Assembly: GCF_001613445.1 (NCBI RefSeq)
Contig: NZ_BDCJ01000022.1
Span: 62,001 to 126,000 of the forward strand
Length of the DNA: 64,000 nt
Source of the DNA: Nocardia grenadensis NBRC 108939
GTDB taxonomy: Bacteria > Actinomycetota > Actinomycetes > Mycobacteriales > Mycobacteriaceae
Reading direction: 5' to 3'
In this document: positions 1 to 8,235 of the stretch, piece after piece
Position numbering within the stretch: the first letter of the stretch is position 1
Layout: the number at the start of each line of letters is the position of its first letter
The notes under the pieces: generated by a model
Told to the model about the DNA's origin: nothing
What the model saw: only the letters and a program-made list of their open reading frames with translations
Databases searched by the model: none
Made by a program: the position numbers and the translations under genes

Positions 1-1077
1 CTCTCACTACTGCGGGCCACCCCGACGGCACCGGTGGGCTCGGTGCTGGATCTGGGCACCGGCTGCGGTATCCAGGCCGTACACGCCGCCTCCTACGCCC
101 GCTCGGTCACCGCCACGGATGTGAACCCACGCGCGCTGTGGCTGGCCGAGGCCACCGCGGCACTCAACGATCTGGATATCGACCTGGTGCCGGGATCGTG
201 GTTCGAACCCGTCGCCGGGCGGCGGTTCGATCAGGTGGTGGCCAATCCACCCTTCGTGGTCGGGCCCGCCCGGGTCGAGCACACATACCGTGATTCCGGG
301 CTCGCCCTCGACGGCGCCAGCGAACTGGTGATCTCGGGTGTCCCCGAGCTACTGGCCCCCGGCGGGACCGCCGCGGTGCTGGCCGCCTGGGTGCACACCG
401 AAGACCGGGATTGGCGGCAGCGCGTCTCGAGCTGGTTGCCCGCGCACGGTATCGACGCCTGGGTCGTCCAGCGCGATATCGCCGACCCCGCGCTGTACGT
501 GGGCACCTGGCTGCGCGATGCCGGCCTCGATCCACGCGCCCCCGCGGCCCAGCAGCGGGCCGAGGAATGGCTGACCGCGCTGGACCGGGCCGAGGTGACC
601 GGTATCGGTTTCGGTTTCGTCTACCTGCGCGCCGTGGACGCGCCGACCGAAGTGCTGGCCGAGGACCTCACCCACGGCTTCGACGATCCGCTGGGTACGG
701 AAGTGCTCGCCTACTTCCAGCGATCCGCCTGGTTGCGCGAGATCGCCGCGGATCCGGACCGGGCCCGGCGCTCGCGCTACCGGATCGACCCGGCGACCGC
801 GCTCGAGCGGGTGTCGCTGCCGGGTGAGCAGGGCTGGGAGCAACAGGTGGTACGCCTACACCGGGGCGATGGACCGCGCTGGCAGCACGAGGTGGACGAG
901 ACGACGGTCTCCCTACTGGCGGGAATGCGGTCCGACGGCCTGCCGTTGTACGAACTGATCGAATTGCTGGCACTGTCACAGGGAGCGGAGGAGGTTTCCC
1001 CCGAGTTCGCGGATGCCGCCCTCGGAGTGGTCACCGGTTTGGTGCGGCATGGGTTGATCCATCCGGTGCCGCACTAG
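1..1077 (+). CDS. Class I SAM-dependent methyltransferase, 5' truncated
   Basis: The reading frame is open from the first base, so the N-terminus lies outside the window. It holds a Rossmann methyltransferase core. The AdoMet-binding motif I (DLGTGCG) is near codon 17, an acidic residue follows at the end of strand 2 (ATDVNP), and an NPPF motif sits near codon 82. NPPF/NPPY is typical of enzymes that methylate amino groups or planar rings in nucleic acids or protein glutamine. The C-terminal 200 or so residues form an extra domain seen in actinobacterial methyltransferases of this size. The substrate cannot be read from the sequence. The gene ends 175 bp before sigB on the same strand; the SigE-like promoter between them suggests that sigB is transcribed separately. 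Confidence 0.85.
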   Translation, partial: LSLLRATPTAPVGSVLDLGTGCGIQAVHAASYARSVTATDVNPRALWLAEATAALNDLDIDLVPGSWFEPVAGRRFDQVVANPPFVVGPARVEHTYRDSGLALDGASELVISGVPELLAPGGTAAVLAAWVHTEDRDWRQRVSSWLPAHGIDAWVVQRDIADPALYVGTWLRDAGLDPRAPAAQQRAEEWLTALDRAEVTGIGFGFVYLRAVDAPTEVLAEDLTHGFDDPLGTEVLAYFQRSAWLREIAADPDRARRSRYRIDPATALERVSLPGEQGWEQQVVRLHRGDGPRWQHEVDETTVSLLAGMRSDGLPLYELIELLALSQGAEEVSPEFADAALGVVTGLVRHGLIHPVPH

Positions 1078-1191
1078 AGCGACGCCCCACCGCGTGTTCC
1101 GCCGCCTGCCGAGGCGCTCTCGTTCTCAGGAACTTCTCAGAACGCCACAGTGATAACTGCAGTTCAGAGCGGTTTATCCGTGCCCGGCGAG

Positions 1192-1217
1192 GGAACTTTC
1201 CCTATGTCGGGTCCGTT
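1192..1217 (+). promoter_or_regulatory. Putative ECF-sigma (SigE/SigH-type) promoter of sigB
   Basis: GGAAC at 1192-1196 and CGTT at 1214-1217 are separated by 17 bases. This matches the mycobacterial SigE/SigH promoter form (GGAAC, 16-18 bases, CGTT). It lies 36 bases before the sigB start. In M. tuberculosis, sigB is known to be induced from such a promoter. The assignment here rests on motif and position only. Confidence 0.55.
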
Positions 1218-1252
1218 GTTCGGAGTGAGACACCACCGACAGGAGGCAAGTC

Positions 1253-2221
1253 ATGACAAGCCCCGCCACTACTCGTGTGCGCCCCACCGATTCGGACCTC
1301 GACGCTCAGAGCCCCGCCGCCGACCTGGTACGTGTGTACCTGAACGGAATCGGCCGGACCGCGCTGCTCACCGCTGCCGACGAGGTCGAACTGGCCAAGC
1401 GCATCGAGGCGGGTCTCTACGCCCAGCACCTGCTGGAGACCGGCAAGCGTTTGTCGGCGACCCGCAAGCGTGATCTGGCCATGGTCGTCCGAGAGGGCCA
1501 GGCCGCGCGGTCGCACCTGCTGGAGGCCAACCTGCGCCTGGTCGTCTCGCTCGCCAAGCGGTACACGGGTCGCGGGATGCCCCTGCTGGACCTCATCCAA
1601 GAGGGCAACCTGGGCCTGATCCGCGCGATGGAGAAGTTCGACTACGCGAAGGGCTTCAAGTTCTCGACCTACGCCACCTGGTGGATCCGGCAGGCGATCA
1701 CCAGAGGGATGGCCGATCAGAGCCGCACCATCCGGCTCCCGGTCCATCTGGTCGAACAGGTCAACAAGCTCGCCCGGATCAAGCGCGAACTGCATCAGCA
1801 GCTCGGGCGGGAGGCCACCGACGAGGAACTCGCGTCCGAGTCGGGTATCGCGGTGGAGAAGATCGCCGATCTGCTCGATCACAGCCGCGATCCGGTGAGC
1901 CTGGACATGCCGGTGGGTAACGACGAAGAAGCCCCGCTGGGCGATTTCATCGAGGACTCCGAGGCCACCTCGGCCGAGAGCGCCGTAATCGCCGGTCTGT
2001 TGCACCACGACGTGCGCAGCGTGCTCAACACCCTCGACGAACGCGAACAGCAGGTCATCCGCCTGCGGTTCGGACTGGACGACGGCCAGCCGCGCACCCT
2101 GGATCAGATCGGCAAGCTGTTCGGCCTGTCCCGGGAACGGGTCCGGCAGATCGAGCGCGAGGTCATGTCCAAGCTGCGTAAGGGCGAGCGGGCGGATCGG
2201 CTGCGCGCCTACGCGAGCTGA
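1253..2221 (+). CDS. sigB: RNA polymerase sigma factor SigB (group 2)
   Basis: This 322-residue group 2 sigma-70 factor directs RNA polymerase to stress and stationary-phase promoters. Region 1.2 is near residues 20-50 and region 2 is near 85-155, with the -10 recognition segment containing FSTYATWWIRQAITR. Region 3 follows, and region 4 (helix-turn-helix GLSRERVRQIEREV) is at the C-terminus. There is no long acidic region 1.1, which separates it from the primary sigma factor. An AGGAGG ribosome-binding site at 1241-1246 fixes the ATG start. Its position beside ideR is the same as in M. tuberculosis (Rv2710-Rv2711), although here two minus-strand genes lie between them. A SigE-like promoter precedes it and a hairpin terminator follows. 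Confidence 0.96.
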   Translation: MTSPATTRVRPTDSDLDAQSPAADLVRVYLNGIGRTALLTAADEVELAKRIEAGLYAQHLLETGKRLSATRKRDLAMVVREGQAARSHLLEANLRLVVSLAKRYTGRGMPLLDLIQEGNLGLIRAMEKFDYAKGFKFSTYATWWIRQAITRGMADQSRTIRLPVHLVEQVNKLARIKRELHQQLGREATDEELASESGIAVEKIADLLDHSRDPVSLDMPVGNDEEAPLGDFIEDSEATSAESAVIAGLLHHDVRSVLNTLDEREQQVIRLRFGLDDGQPRTLDQIGKLFGLSRERVRQIEREVMSKLRKGERADRLRAYAS

Positions 2222-2244
2222 TAGCGACACCTGTCAGGGAAACG

Positions 2245-2270
2245 GTGACCGGCCGGTTTCGGCCGGTCAC
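2245..2270 (+). terminator. Hairpin terminator after sigB
   Basis: GTGACCGGCC pairs perfectly with GGCCGGTCAC, and the stem extends by one G-C pair around a 4-base loop. There is no T-run, which is usual for actinobacterial terminators. It lies 24 bases past the sigB stop and faces the convergent minus-strand gene ending at 2407. Confidence 0.65.
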
Positions 2271-2406
2271 GCTGTATCGATGCCCCGTCTACACGGCCTT
2301 ATACCCGGTCGGATCACGCTGTGCCGGGGCCGGCAACCAGCGGCCTGCCTGCCGGTCCGGCGGAATGGCCCCGAGAAGGCCCGGCACGGGACCCGCTGCC
2401 CGATTC

Positions 2407-5106
2407 CTATCCCAACCGGCGTGGCCCGGTGTCGAAGCGGCTCGGCTGCGGACCGATCCGGGCGCGGGCATAGAGGATCGCCGCAGATTCCGGGGCGGCC
2501 AGCACCGGCTCGAAGGACAGTTCCCGTAGTTCGGGGAGATCGTCGAACATCGCCGAGATACGCCGGGTGAGTTCGATGAGAGCCGCTTTGTCCACCCGGG
2601 GACTCGCCGGGGTCCCGTTCAGTAGCGGGGCGGCACGCGGTGCGTCGATCAGCGCGGCGGCTTCCTGGGCCGACAGTGGCAGCGCCCGATAGGCCCGATC
2701 GCCGAGGAGTTCGATGATCGGCCCGGAGAGCCCGAATTCGATGACCGAGCCGAACGCCGGGTCGTCCTGCACCTTCAGCACACAGCCGACGCCCTTGGGG
2801 GCCATCCGCTGGATGTGCAGGAGCGGGTCCCCGCACAGCTCGACCAGATCGCGATAGGCCTGGCGTACCGCGTCCGGACGCCACAGGTCCAACCGCACCC
2901 AGCTCATATCGGGGCGGCGCCGCCAGCTCTCATTGGTGGCCTTCGCCGCCACCGGATATCCCAGCGCCTCGGCCGCCGCTACGGCCGCCTCGGCATCGCG
3001 GACCGCCCGGAACTCCACCACGGAGATGCCGTAGGACTCGAGCAGTAGGACGGTCTCATCGTCGGTCAGCCACCGCCCGGCCGGATCGGTCGTCCACTGC
3101 TCCATCAACCGCACGGCCCGCTCGCTATCGATACCGGCCGGTCGCCCGTTCTCGTCGCCGGTGTGGATGGTCTCGGAGTCCGGGAACGCGGGCAGGTCGC
3201 GCCAGCGCGCGTAGCGATGCACTCGGGCCAGCGCGCGGACCGCGCGCGCCGGGTCGGGGAAGGACGGAATGGATCCGCGGATCGCGGCCGCGCCCGGACC
3301 GCGGACGGCCAGCAGGTTCGGGATGCCGTCCCCGCCGGCGAAGGTGGTGAGCACCGGCTTGGTCGCGGGCACCGAGGCCACGGCCGCCCGGATCGCCTCG
3401 GCATATCCGGTCTGCGGCAGCGGGATCGGTGGTGCGAAGATCACGATCACCGCATCGGTGTTCTCGGCTTCCAGTGCCGCGGCGACTGCGATCCGGAAGT
3501 CCTCGGGGGTGGCCTGTGGACCGAGATCCACCGGCTGGACCACGGTGAGCCCCTCACTGCGCGCCGCGTCGGAGGTCAGCCAGTTGAGCGCGGTGCTGTT
3601 GCCCACGACGGCCGGCCGGGGTCCGCGGGGCAGCGGCTGGTAGCCCAGCAGGGCCGCGCAGTCGAACATCTCGGAGATCGAATCCGCCTGCACCACACCG
3701 GATTGCGCGAAGAGATCGCGAACGATGGATCGATCCAGCCCGCCGTCCGACATCCCGCGGGCGGCCAGCCGGCTGGGACTGACCGCGACGATCGGTTTGT
3801 TGCGGGCCACCCGGCGCGCGATACGGGAGAACTTCCGCGGATTACCGAAACTCTCCAGATACAGCAGGATCACCTCGGTATCGGCGTCGGTATCCCAGTA
3901 CTGCAGCAGATCGTTGCCGGAAACGTCGGCGCGGTTACCGGCGGAGACGAAGGTGGACAGTCCCAGATTGCGCGTGGCGGCCTCGGCGAGGATGGCCACC
4001 CCGAGCGGCCCCGACTGACAGAAGAAACCGATCCGTCCGCGGCCAGGCAACAGGGTGGCCAGCGTGGCATTGAGACCGACCGCCGGGTCGGTGTTCGCGA
4101 TGCCCAGCGCACTCGGCCCCACGACGCGCATGCCGTGCCCCCGGGCGGCCGCGACCAGTTCGGCCTCCGCCCTGCGGCCCTCCTCCCCCGTCTCCCCGAA
4201 CCCCGCCGACAGCACCAGTAGGCCTTTGACGCCCTTGGCCATACAGTCGTCGAGCACCGATCCGATGGCGGTGGCGGGTACCGCGACGACGGCAAGGTCC
4301 ACCTCGTCCGGGATATCGCGAACCGTCGGATACGCGTGGACGCCGCGGACCGAACGCCGCTCGGGGTTCACCGGGTAGACCGCACCCTGGAACGTTCCGT
4401 CCAGCAGATTGGCCAGCACCACACCGCCGACGCGGGCGGTGCTCGGCGTCGCGCCGATCACCGCCACCGAACGCGGGGCCAGCAGGTTGCCCACACTGCG
4501 TGCCTCCGAGGCACGTTCCCGCGCGTCGCGCACCGAGCGCAATGCCTCGGTGGGGTCGATGGCGAATTCCAGATGCAGCACCGAACCGTCCCGACTGCGT
4601 TCCACCTGGTAGCCGGCCTCACGGAACACGGTGACCATCACGGTGTTCTCGGCCAGCACCTCGGCGACGAAGGTGTCGATCCGGTTCTCCGCGGCTGCCC
4701 CGGCCAGATGTTCCAGCAGGATCGACCCGAGCCCGCGCCCCTGATGCTCGTCGGCCACCACGAAGGCGACCTCCGCCGCGCGCGAGCCGGCCCGGTCCAG
4801 GATCTCGTAGCGCCCGACGGCGATTATCGCGTCCCCGAGGACCACGACGAGTCCGACCCGGTCCCGATAGTCGAGGTGAGTGGTGCGGTGTAGATCCTTC
4901 GGCGATATTCGCGGGTACGGCCCGAAATAGCGCAGGTAGCGGCTGCGCTCGGACAGTGCGGTGTGGAATCGCTGCAGCTCGTCGGCGTCGGCCGGGGTGA
5001 TCGGGCGCACCCGCACCACACCGCCGTCGGAGGCCAGGACATCGGCCTGCCAGTGCAGCGGCGCCGGCGGCGGATGGTCGGGAGCACGGTCGGCGGGGTC
5101 AGTCAC
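2407..5106 (-). CDS. GNAT lysine acetyltransferase fused to an ADP-forming acyl-CoA synthetase-like domain (Pat-type)
   Basis: The protein has 899 residues. Residues about 25-185 are a GNAT domain with the acetyl-CoA loop DEHQGRGLG. From about 205 follow a CoA-binding domain (RSVAVIGAT), a succinyl-CoA-ligase-like middle region and a C-terminal ATP-grasp domain (SYGISVVEF, GYPVAAKATN). This matches protein acetyltransferases of the Pat family, which acetylate lysines of enzymes such as acetyl-CoA synthetase; in Streptomyces-type members the GNAT domain is also N-terminal. The SHTG loop carrying the phosphorylated His in active synthetases is not visible; the segment reads ARGMSDGGLDRS. The synthetase part is therefore probably a ligand-sensing module. 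The GTG start overlaps the acuC stop by 8 bases, implying translational coupling to the deacetylase. Targets are unknown. Confidence 0.88.
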   Translation of the reverse strand: MTDPADRAPDHPPPAPLHWQADVLASDGGVVRVRPITPADADELQRFHTALSERSRYLRYFGPYPRISPKDLHRTTHLDYRDRVGLVVVLGDAIIAVGRYEILDRAGSRAAEVAFVVADEHQGRGLGSILLEHLAGAAAENRIDTFVAEVLAENTVMVTVFREAGYQVERSRDGSVLHLEFAIDPTEALRSVRDARERASEARSVGNLLAPRSVAVIGATPSTARVGGVVLANLLDGTFQGAVYPVNPERRSVRGVHAYPTVRDIPDEVDLAVVAVPATAIGSVLDDCMAKGVKGLLVLSAGFGETGEEGRRAEAELVAAARGHGMRVVGPSALGIANTDPAVGLNATLATLLPGRGRIGFFCQSGPLGVAILAEAATRNLGLSTFVSAGNRADVSGNDLLQYWDTDADTEVILLYLESFGNPRKFSRIARRVARNKPIVAVSPSRLAARGMSDGGLDRSIVRDLFAQSGVVQADSISEMFDCAALLGYQPLPRGPRPAVVGNSTALNWLTSDAARSEGLTVVQPVDLGPQATPEDFRIAVAAALEAENTDAVIVIFAPPIPLPQTGYAEAIRAAVASVPATKPVLTTFAGGDGIPNLLAVRGPGAAAIRGSIPSFPDPARAVRALARVHRYARWRDLPAFPDSETIHTGDENGRPAGIDSERAVRLMEQWTTDPAGRWLTDDETVLLLESYGISVVEFRAVRDAEAAVAAAEALGYPVAAKATNESWRRRPDMSWVRLDLWRPDAVRQAYRDLVELCGDPLLHIQRMAPKGVGCVLKVQDDPAFGSVIEFGLSGPIIELLGDRAYRALPLSAQEAAALIDAPRAAPLLNGTPASPRVDKAALIELTRRISAMFDDLPELRELSFEPVLAAPESAAILYARARIGPQPSRFDTGPRRLG

Positions 5107-6364
5107 GCGGATCCTCCGGGTCCAGGCCGAGCGGGCCGAAGCACGCTCGGCGGGTGGCGAGAACGGCCGCATCGACGGCGTGCTGGGCGCGGTCGAATCG
5201 CGCGTCCCCGGTTTCGGCGGTCCCCCCGGGACCGTCCCAGCGCCGGAACGCGATATCCACACCGTCGCCCATGGTGCGAGGCGGTGATATCCGTGGCCTG
5301 TCGGTGTGCACGAGATCGATCCAATCCTGCGGTATCGGGGCCGCCGGGTCCACCGGGCGGTCGAGCGCGATACCCAGGAGATGGGTCCAGGCCCGGGGCA
5401 CCACCCGCACCAGGCCGTACCCGCCCCCGCCGACCGCCAACCACCGCCCCTCGGCATATCGGTCGGCCAGCTCGCGCATCGCCAGGAAGGCCGCCCGCTG
5501 CCCCTCGATACCCAATTCGAGCTCCGCGAGCGGATCCTCTCGGTGGGTATCCACCCCGCACTGGCTGACCACCAGCTGGGGCCGGAACGCCGCCACCGCG
5601 CCGGGTACGACCGCGTGGAAGGCGCGCAACCATTGCGGATCGCGGGTCCCCGGCAGCAGCGGGAGATTGATCGCGGTGCCGTCTCCGGGGCCGCTACCGG
5701 TCTCGTCCGGCCAGCCGGTGTTCGGCCACAGTGTGGCGGGATGCTGGTGGATCGATACGGTGAGCACCCGCGGATCCCGATAGAACGCGTGCTGTACCCC
5801 GTCACCGTGATGGACATCCACATCGAGGTAGGCGATCCGGTCGAAACCGTGGTCGAGCAGCCAGGAGATGGCCACCGCCGCGTCGTTGTACACACAGAAA
5901 CCGGCGGCCCGGCCCGGCATGGCGTGATGCATACCGCCACCGATGCTCACCGCCCGTCGTGTGGCGCCCGTGGCGATGGCGTGGGCCGCGGCCAGGGTAC
6001 CGCCGACGATCACCGAGGCGGCCTCGTGCATTCGGGGGAACACCGGATTGTCGCTGGATCCGAGCCCGTAGGGCGGGTCGACCGGTAGATCACCCACTGT
6101 CTCCCGCGGCACCGCCGAGCGGACCGCCTCGATATAGGCGCCGGTGTGTATCCGGAGCAATTCCGCGCGGCCGGCCGCGCCGGGCTCCAGCAGTTCGATT
6201 CCGTCGAGTATCCCGAGCGAGCGCGCCAGCGCCATCGTGTACTGCAGACGCACCGGTTTCATCGGATGCTCGGGGGTCCACGAGTAGTCCAGGAAACGGT
6301 CGGTCCACACAACGGTCCCCGGTTCGCGGGGGCCGGGGTTCACGTCCGGCGGTGCAGTGGCCAT
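5099..6364 (-). CDS. acuC: AcuC-type acetoin utilisation protein / class I histone-deacetylase-fold lysine deacetylase
   Basis: The protein has 421 residues and the arginase/deacetylase fold. The catalytic His pair is at about 146-147 (GGGMHHAMPG). Zinc ligands are Asp183 and His185 in DVDVHHGDG, plus an Asp near 270 (QCGVDTH), and the glycine-rich GGGGYGL closes the site. All catalytic residues are present, so activity is expected: removal of acyl groups from lysine side chains, as shown for AcuC of Bacillus on acetyl-CoA synthetase. The ATG start lies 183 bp from ideR on the opposite strand. Its stop overlaps the start of the Pat-like acetyltransferase gene. A writer and an eraser of the same modification are thus made from one message, an arrangement comparable to acuABC in Bacillus. 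Confidence 0.93.
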   Translation of the reverse strand: MATAPPDVNPGPREPGTVVWTDRFLDYSWTPEHPMKPVRLQYTMALARSLGILDGIELLEPGAAGRAELLRIHTGAYIEAVRSAVPRETVGDLPVDPPYGLGSSDNPVFPRMHEAASVIVGGTLAAAHAIATGATRRAVSIGGGMHHAMPGRAAGFCVYNDAAVAISWLLDHGFDRIAYLDVDVHHGDGVQHAFYRDPRVLTVSIHQHPATLWPNTGWPDETGSGPGDGTAINLPLLPGTRDPQWLRAFHAVVPGAVAAFRPQLVVSQCGVDTHREDPLAELELGIEGQRAAFLAMRELADRYAEGRWLAVGGGGYGLVRVVPRAWTHLLGIALDRPVDPAAPIPQDWIDLVHTDRPRISPPRTMGDGVDIAFRRWDGPGGTAETGDARFDRAQHAVDAAVLATRRACFGPLGLDPEDPRD

Positions 6365-6411
6365 GATCGCAACCGTATCGGGAAGGGTGAAACCCCATCG
6401 CACGTTGTCAT

Positions 6412-6440
6412 GCAGTAGAAATACATGTATGCGCGACTGC
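6412..6440. promoter_or_regulatory. Nested palindrome between acuC and ideR
   Basis: A perfect 10-base palindrome ATACATGTAT (6421-6430) is flanked by GCAGT (6412-6416) and its complement ACTGC (6436-6440), giving a 29-base two-tier dyad. It lies 48 bp upstream of acuC and 108 bp upstream of ideR, a good position for an operator serving either gene. It does not resemble the IdeR iron box. The binding protein is unknown. Confidence 0.4.
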
Positions 6441-6547
6441 GGCGTCGGGCCGCGCGCCGAATGTATTCCCATCGCGTCAGGCGACCCGTTCGATTCGACC
6501 GGGGTCGCTGGTGCGCAGGTAGAATTCGTGCCGACGAAGGGGCAACA

Positions 6548-7234
6548 GTGAAGGATCTGGTCGACACCACGGAGATGTATCTCCGTACCATCTACGACCT
6601 CGAGGAGGAGGGCGTAGTACCCCTGCGGGCCCGGATCGCCGAGCGCCTCGAGCAGAGTGGCCCCACGGTCAGCCAGACCGTGGCCCGGATGGAACGCGAC
6701 GGACTGCTGCTCGTCGCGGGTGACCGGCATCTCGAACTGACCGAGAAGGGCCGCAGTATGGCGGTCGCGGTCATGCGTAAGCACCGGCTGGCCGAGCGGT
6801 TGCTGGTGGATATCATCGGCCTGGACTGGCAGAACGTGCATGCCGAAGCCTGTCGCTGGGAACATGTGATGAGCGAGGATGTCGAACGGCGGCTCGTCGA
6901 GGTGCTCAACCACCCCACGACCTCTCCCTACGGCAACCCCATCCCCGGCCTGGACGAACTCGGTATCTCCGCGGCCCAGTCGCTGGAGGAACCGCTGAAG
7001 CGGTTGTCCGAACTGCCGCAGGGCCGTACGCACGCGGTGGTGGTGCGCCGGCTGGCCGAACACATTCAGACCGACCCCGAGGTGATCGGCCGGCTGCGGG
7101 AGGCCGGCGTGGTGCCCGACGCCCGGGTCACCGTCGAGAGCAAACCGGGTGCCGTCGTCATCACGGTGCCGGGCCACTCGGGGTACGAACTGCCCGACGA
7201 AATGGCCCACGCCGTTCAGGTGAAGCTGGTCTGA
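6548..7234 (+). CDS. ideR: Iron-dependent transcriptional repressor IdeR (DtxR family)
   Basis: This 228-residue DtxR-family regulator represses siderophore and iron-uptake genes when loaded with Fe(II). The N-terminal winged helix (residues 1-65) is followed by the dimerisation domain, and an SH3-like domain forms the C-terminus. Every metal ligand of IdeR is present at the canonical number: Met10, Cys102, Glu105 and His106 for the primary site, and His79, Glu83 and His98 for the ancillary site. The GTG start is chosen because it gives this exact numbering; a purine-rich stretch (AAGGGG) precedes it. galE starts 3 bases after the stop, so the two are cotranscribed. Confidence 0.96.
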   Translation: MKDLVDTTEMYLRTIYDLEEEGVVPLRARIAERLEQSGPTVSQTVARMERDGLLLVAGDRHLELTEKGRSMAVAVMRKHRLAERLLVDIIGLDWQNVHAEACRWEHVMSEDVERRLVEVLNHPTTSPYGNPIPGLDELGISAAQSLEEPLKRLSELPQGRTHAVVVRRLAEHIQTDPEVIGRLREAGVVPDARVTVESKPGAVVITVPGHSGYELPDEMAHAVQVKLV

Positions 7235-7237
7235 TCG

Positions 7238-8218
7238 ATGAAACTTCTGGTCACCGGCGGAGCCGGATATGTGGGTGGCGTCTGCGCGCTCGTGCTGCGG
7301 GAGCAGGGACACGAAGTGGTGGTCCTCGACGATCTGTCGACGGGTAATGCCGATGGGGTGCCCGAGGGCGTCGAATTCGTCGAAGGTGATATCGCCGAGG
7401 CCGCGCCGGACTTGCTGCGCGCCCGGCAATTCGACGGAGTTCTGCATTTCGCGGCACAATCGCTGGTCGGCGAATCGGTACAGCGGCCCGAAAAGTACTG
7501 GCACGGCAATGTGGTGAAAACCCTCGCGCTGCTGGACGCGATGCGCGAAACCGATACCCGGCGACTCGTCTTCTCCTCGACGGCGGCGGTGTACGGCGAG
7601 CCGGAACAGGTTCCGATCACCGAGGAGGCACCGACTCGCCCCACCAACCCGTACGGCGCGTCGAAGCTGGCGATCGATCACGCCATCACCTCGTATTCCG
7701 TCGCCCACGGGCTGGCCGCCACCAGCCTGCGCTATTTCAATGTGGCCGGGGCCTATGGCGGCCTCGGCGAGAACCGGGTGGTGGAGACGCATCTGATTCC
7801 GCTGGTGCTGCAGGTGGCCGCGGGACATCGGGATTCCATTTCGGTATTCGGCACCGATTGGCCGACCCACGACGGCACCGCGGTCCGCGACTACATCCAC
7901 ATCCTGGACCTGGCGCAGGCACATCTGCTGGCCTTGGAGACCGCCGCGACGAGCACCCATCGGGTGTTCAATCTCGGCAGCGGTACGGGCTTCTCCGTAC
8001 GCGAGGTGATCTCGGCGTGCGAACGGGTCACCGGCGGGCCCATCGCCGCGGTCGATGCCCCGCGCCGCGCCGGTGACCCGGCCGTGCTGATCGCCTCCAG
8101 CCGGCGCGCGATCGACGAACTCGGCTGGCGACCCGAGCACAACGACCTCGACGAGATCGTCTCCACCGCCTGGAGTTATCTGCGGGGCCTCGGCTCGCGC
8201 GCACACAGCGCACGCTGA
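7238..8218 (+). CDS. galE: UDP-glucose 4-epimerase
   Basis: The enzyme is a 326-residue extended short-chain dehydrogenase that interconverts UDP-glucose and UDP-galactose. UDP-galactose feeds the galactofuran layer of the actinobacterial cell wall. The NAD-binding GGAGYVG is at residues 7-13, the catalytic Ser is in FSSTAAVYG (about 112-120), and the Tyr139/Lys143 pair is in NPYGASK. The ATG begins 3 bases after the ideR stop. An iron-regulator/galE pair is conserved in corynebacteria, where galE is coupled transcriptionally to dmdR/dtxR. The chance of a different nucleotide-sugar substrate is small but real for this family. Confidence 0.92.
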   Translation: MKLLVTGGAGYVGGVCALVLREQGHEVVVLDDLSTGNADGVPEGVEFVEGDIAEAAPDLLRARQFDGVLHFAAQSLVGESVQRPEKYWHGNVVKTLALLDAMRETDTRRLVFSSTAAVYGEPEQVPITEEAPTRPTNPYGASKLAIDHAITSYSVAHGLAATSLRYFNVAGAYGGLGENRVVETHLIPLVLQVAAGHRDSISVFGTDWPTHDGTAVRDYIHILDLAQAHLLALETAATSTHRVFNLGSGTGFSVREVISACERVTGGPIAAVDAPRRAGDPAVLIASSRRAIDELGWRPEHNDLDEIVSTAWSYLRGLGSRAHSAR

Positions 8219-8235
8219 TCCGGGCGCAGCGGGCC

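Noticed and set aside
5107..5940. Minus-strand extension of the acetyltransferase frame by 278 codons
   Set aside because: It overlaps acuC in another frame, has no conserved sequence, and the GTG at 5106 with an 8-base overlap explains the real start.
6365..6547. Possible IdeR iron box upstream of ideR
   Set aside because: Nothing close to the TTAGGTTAGGCTAACC pattern is present in the gap.
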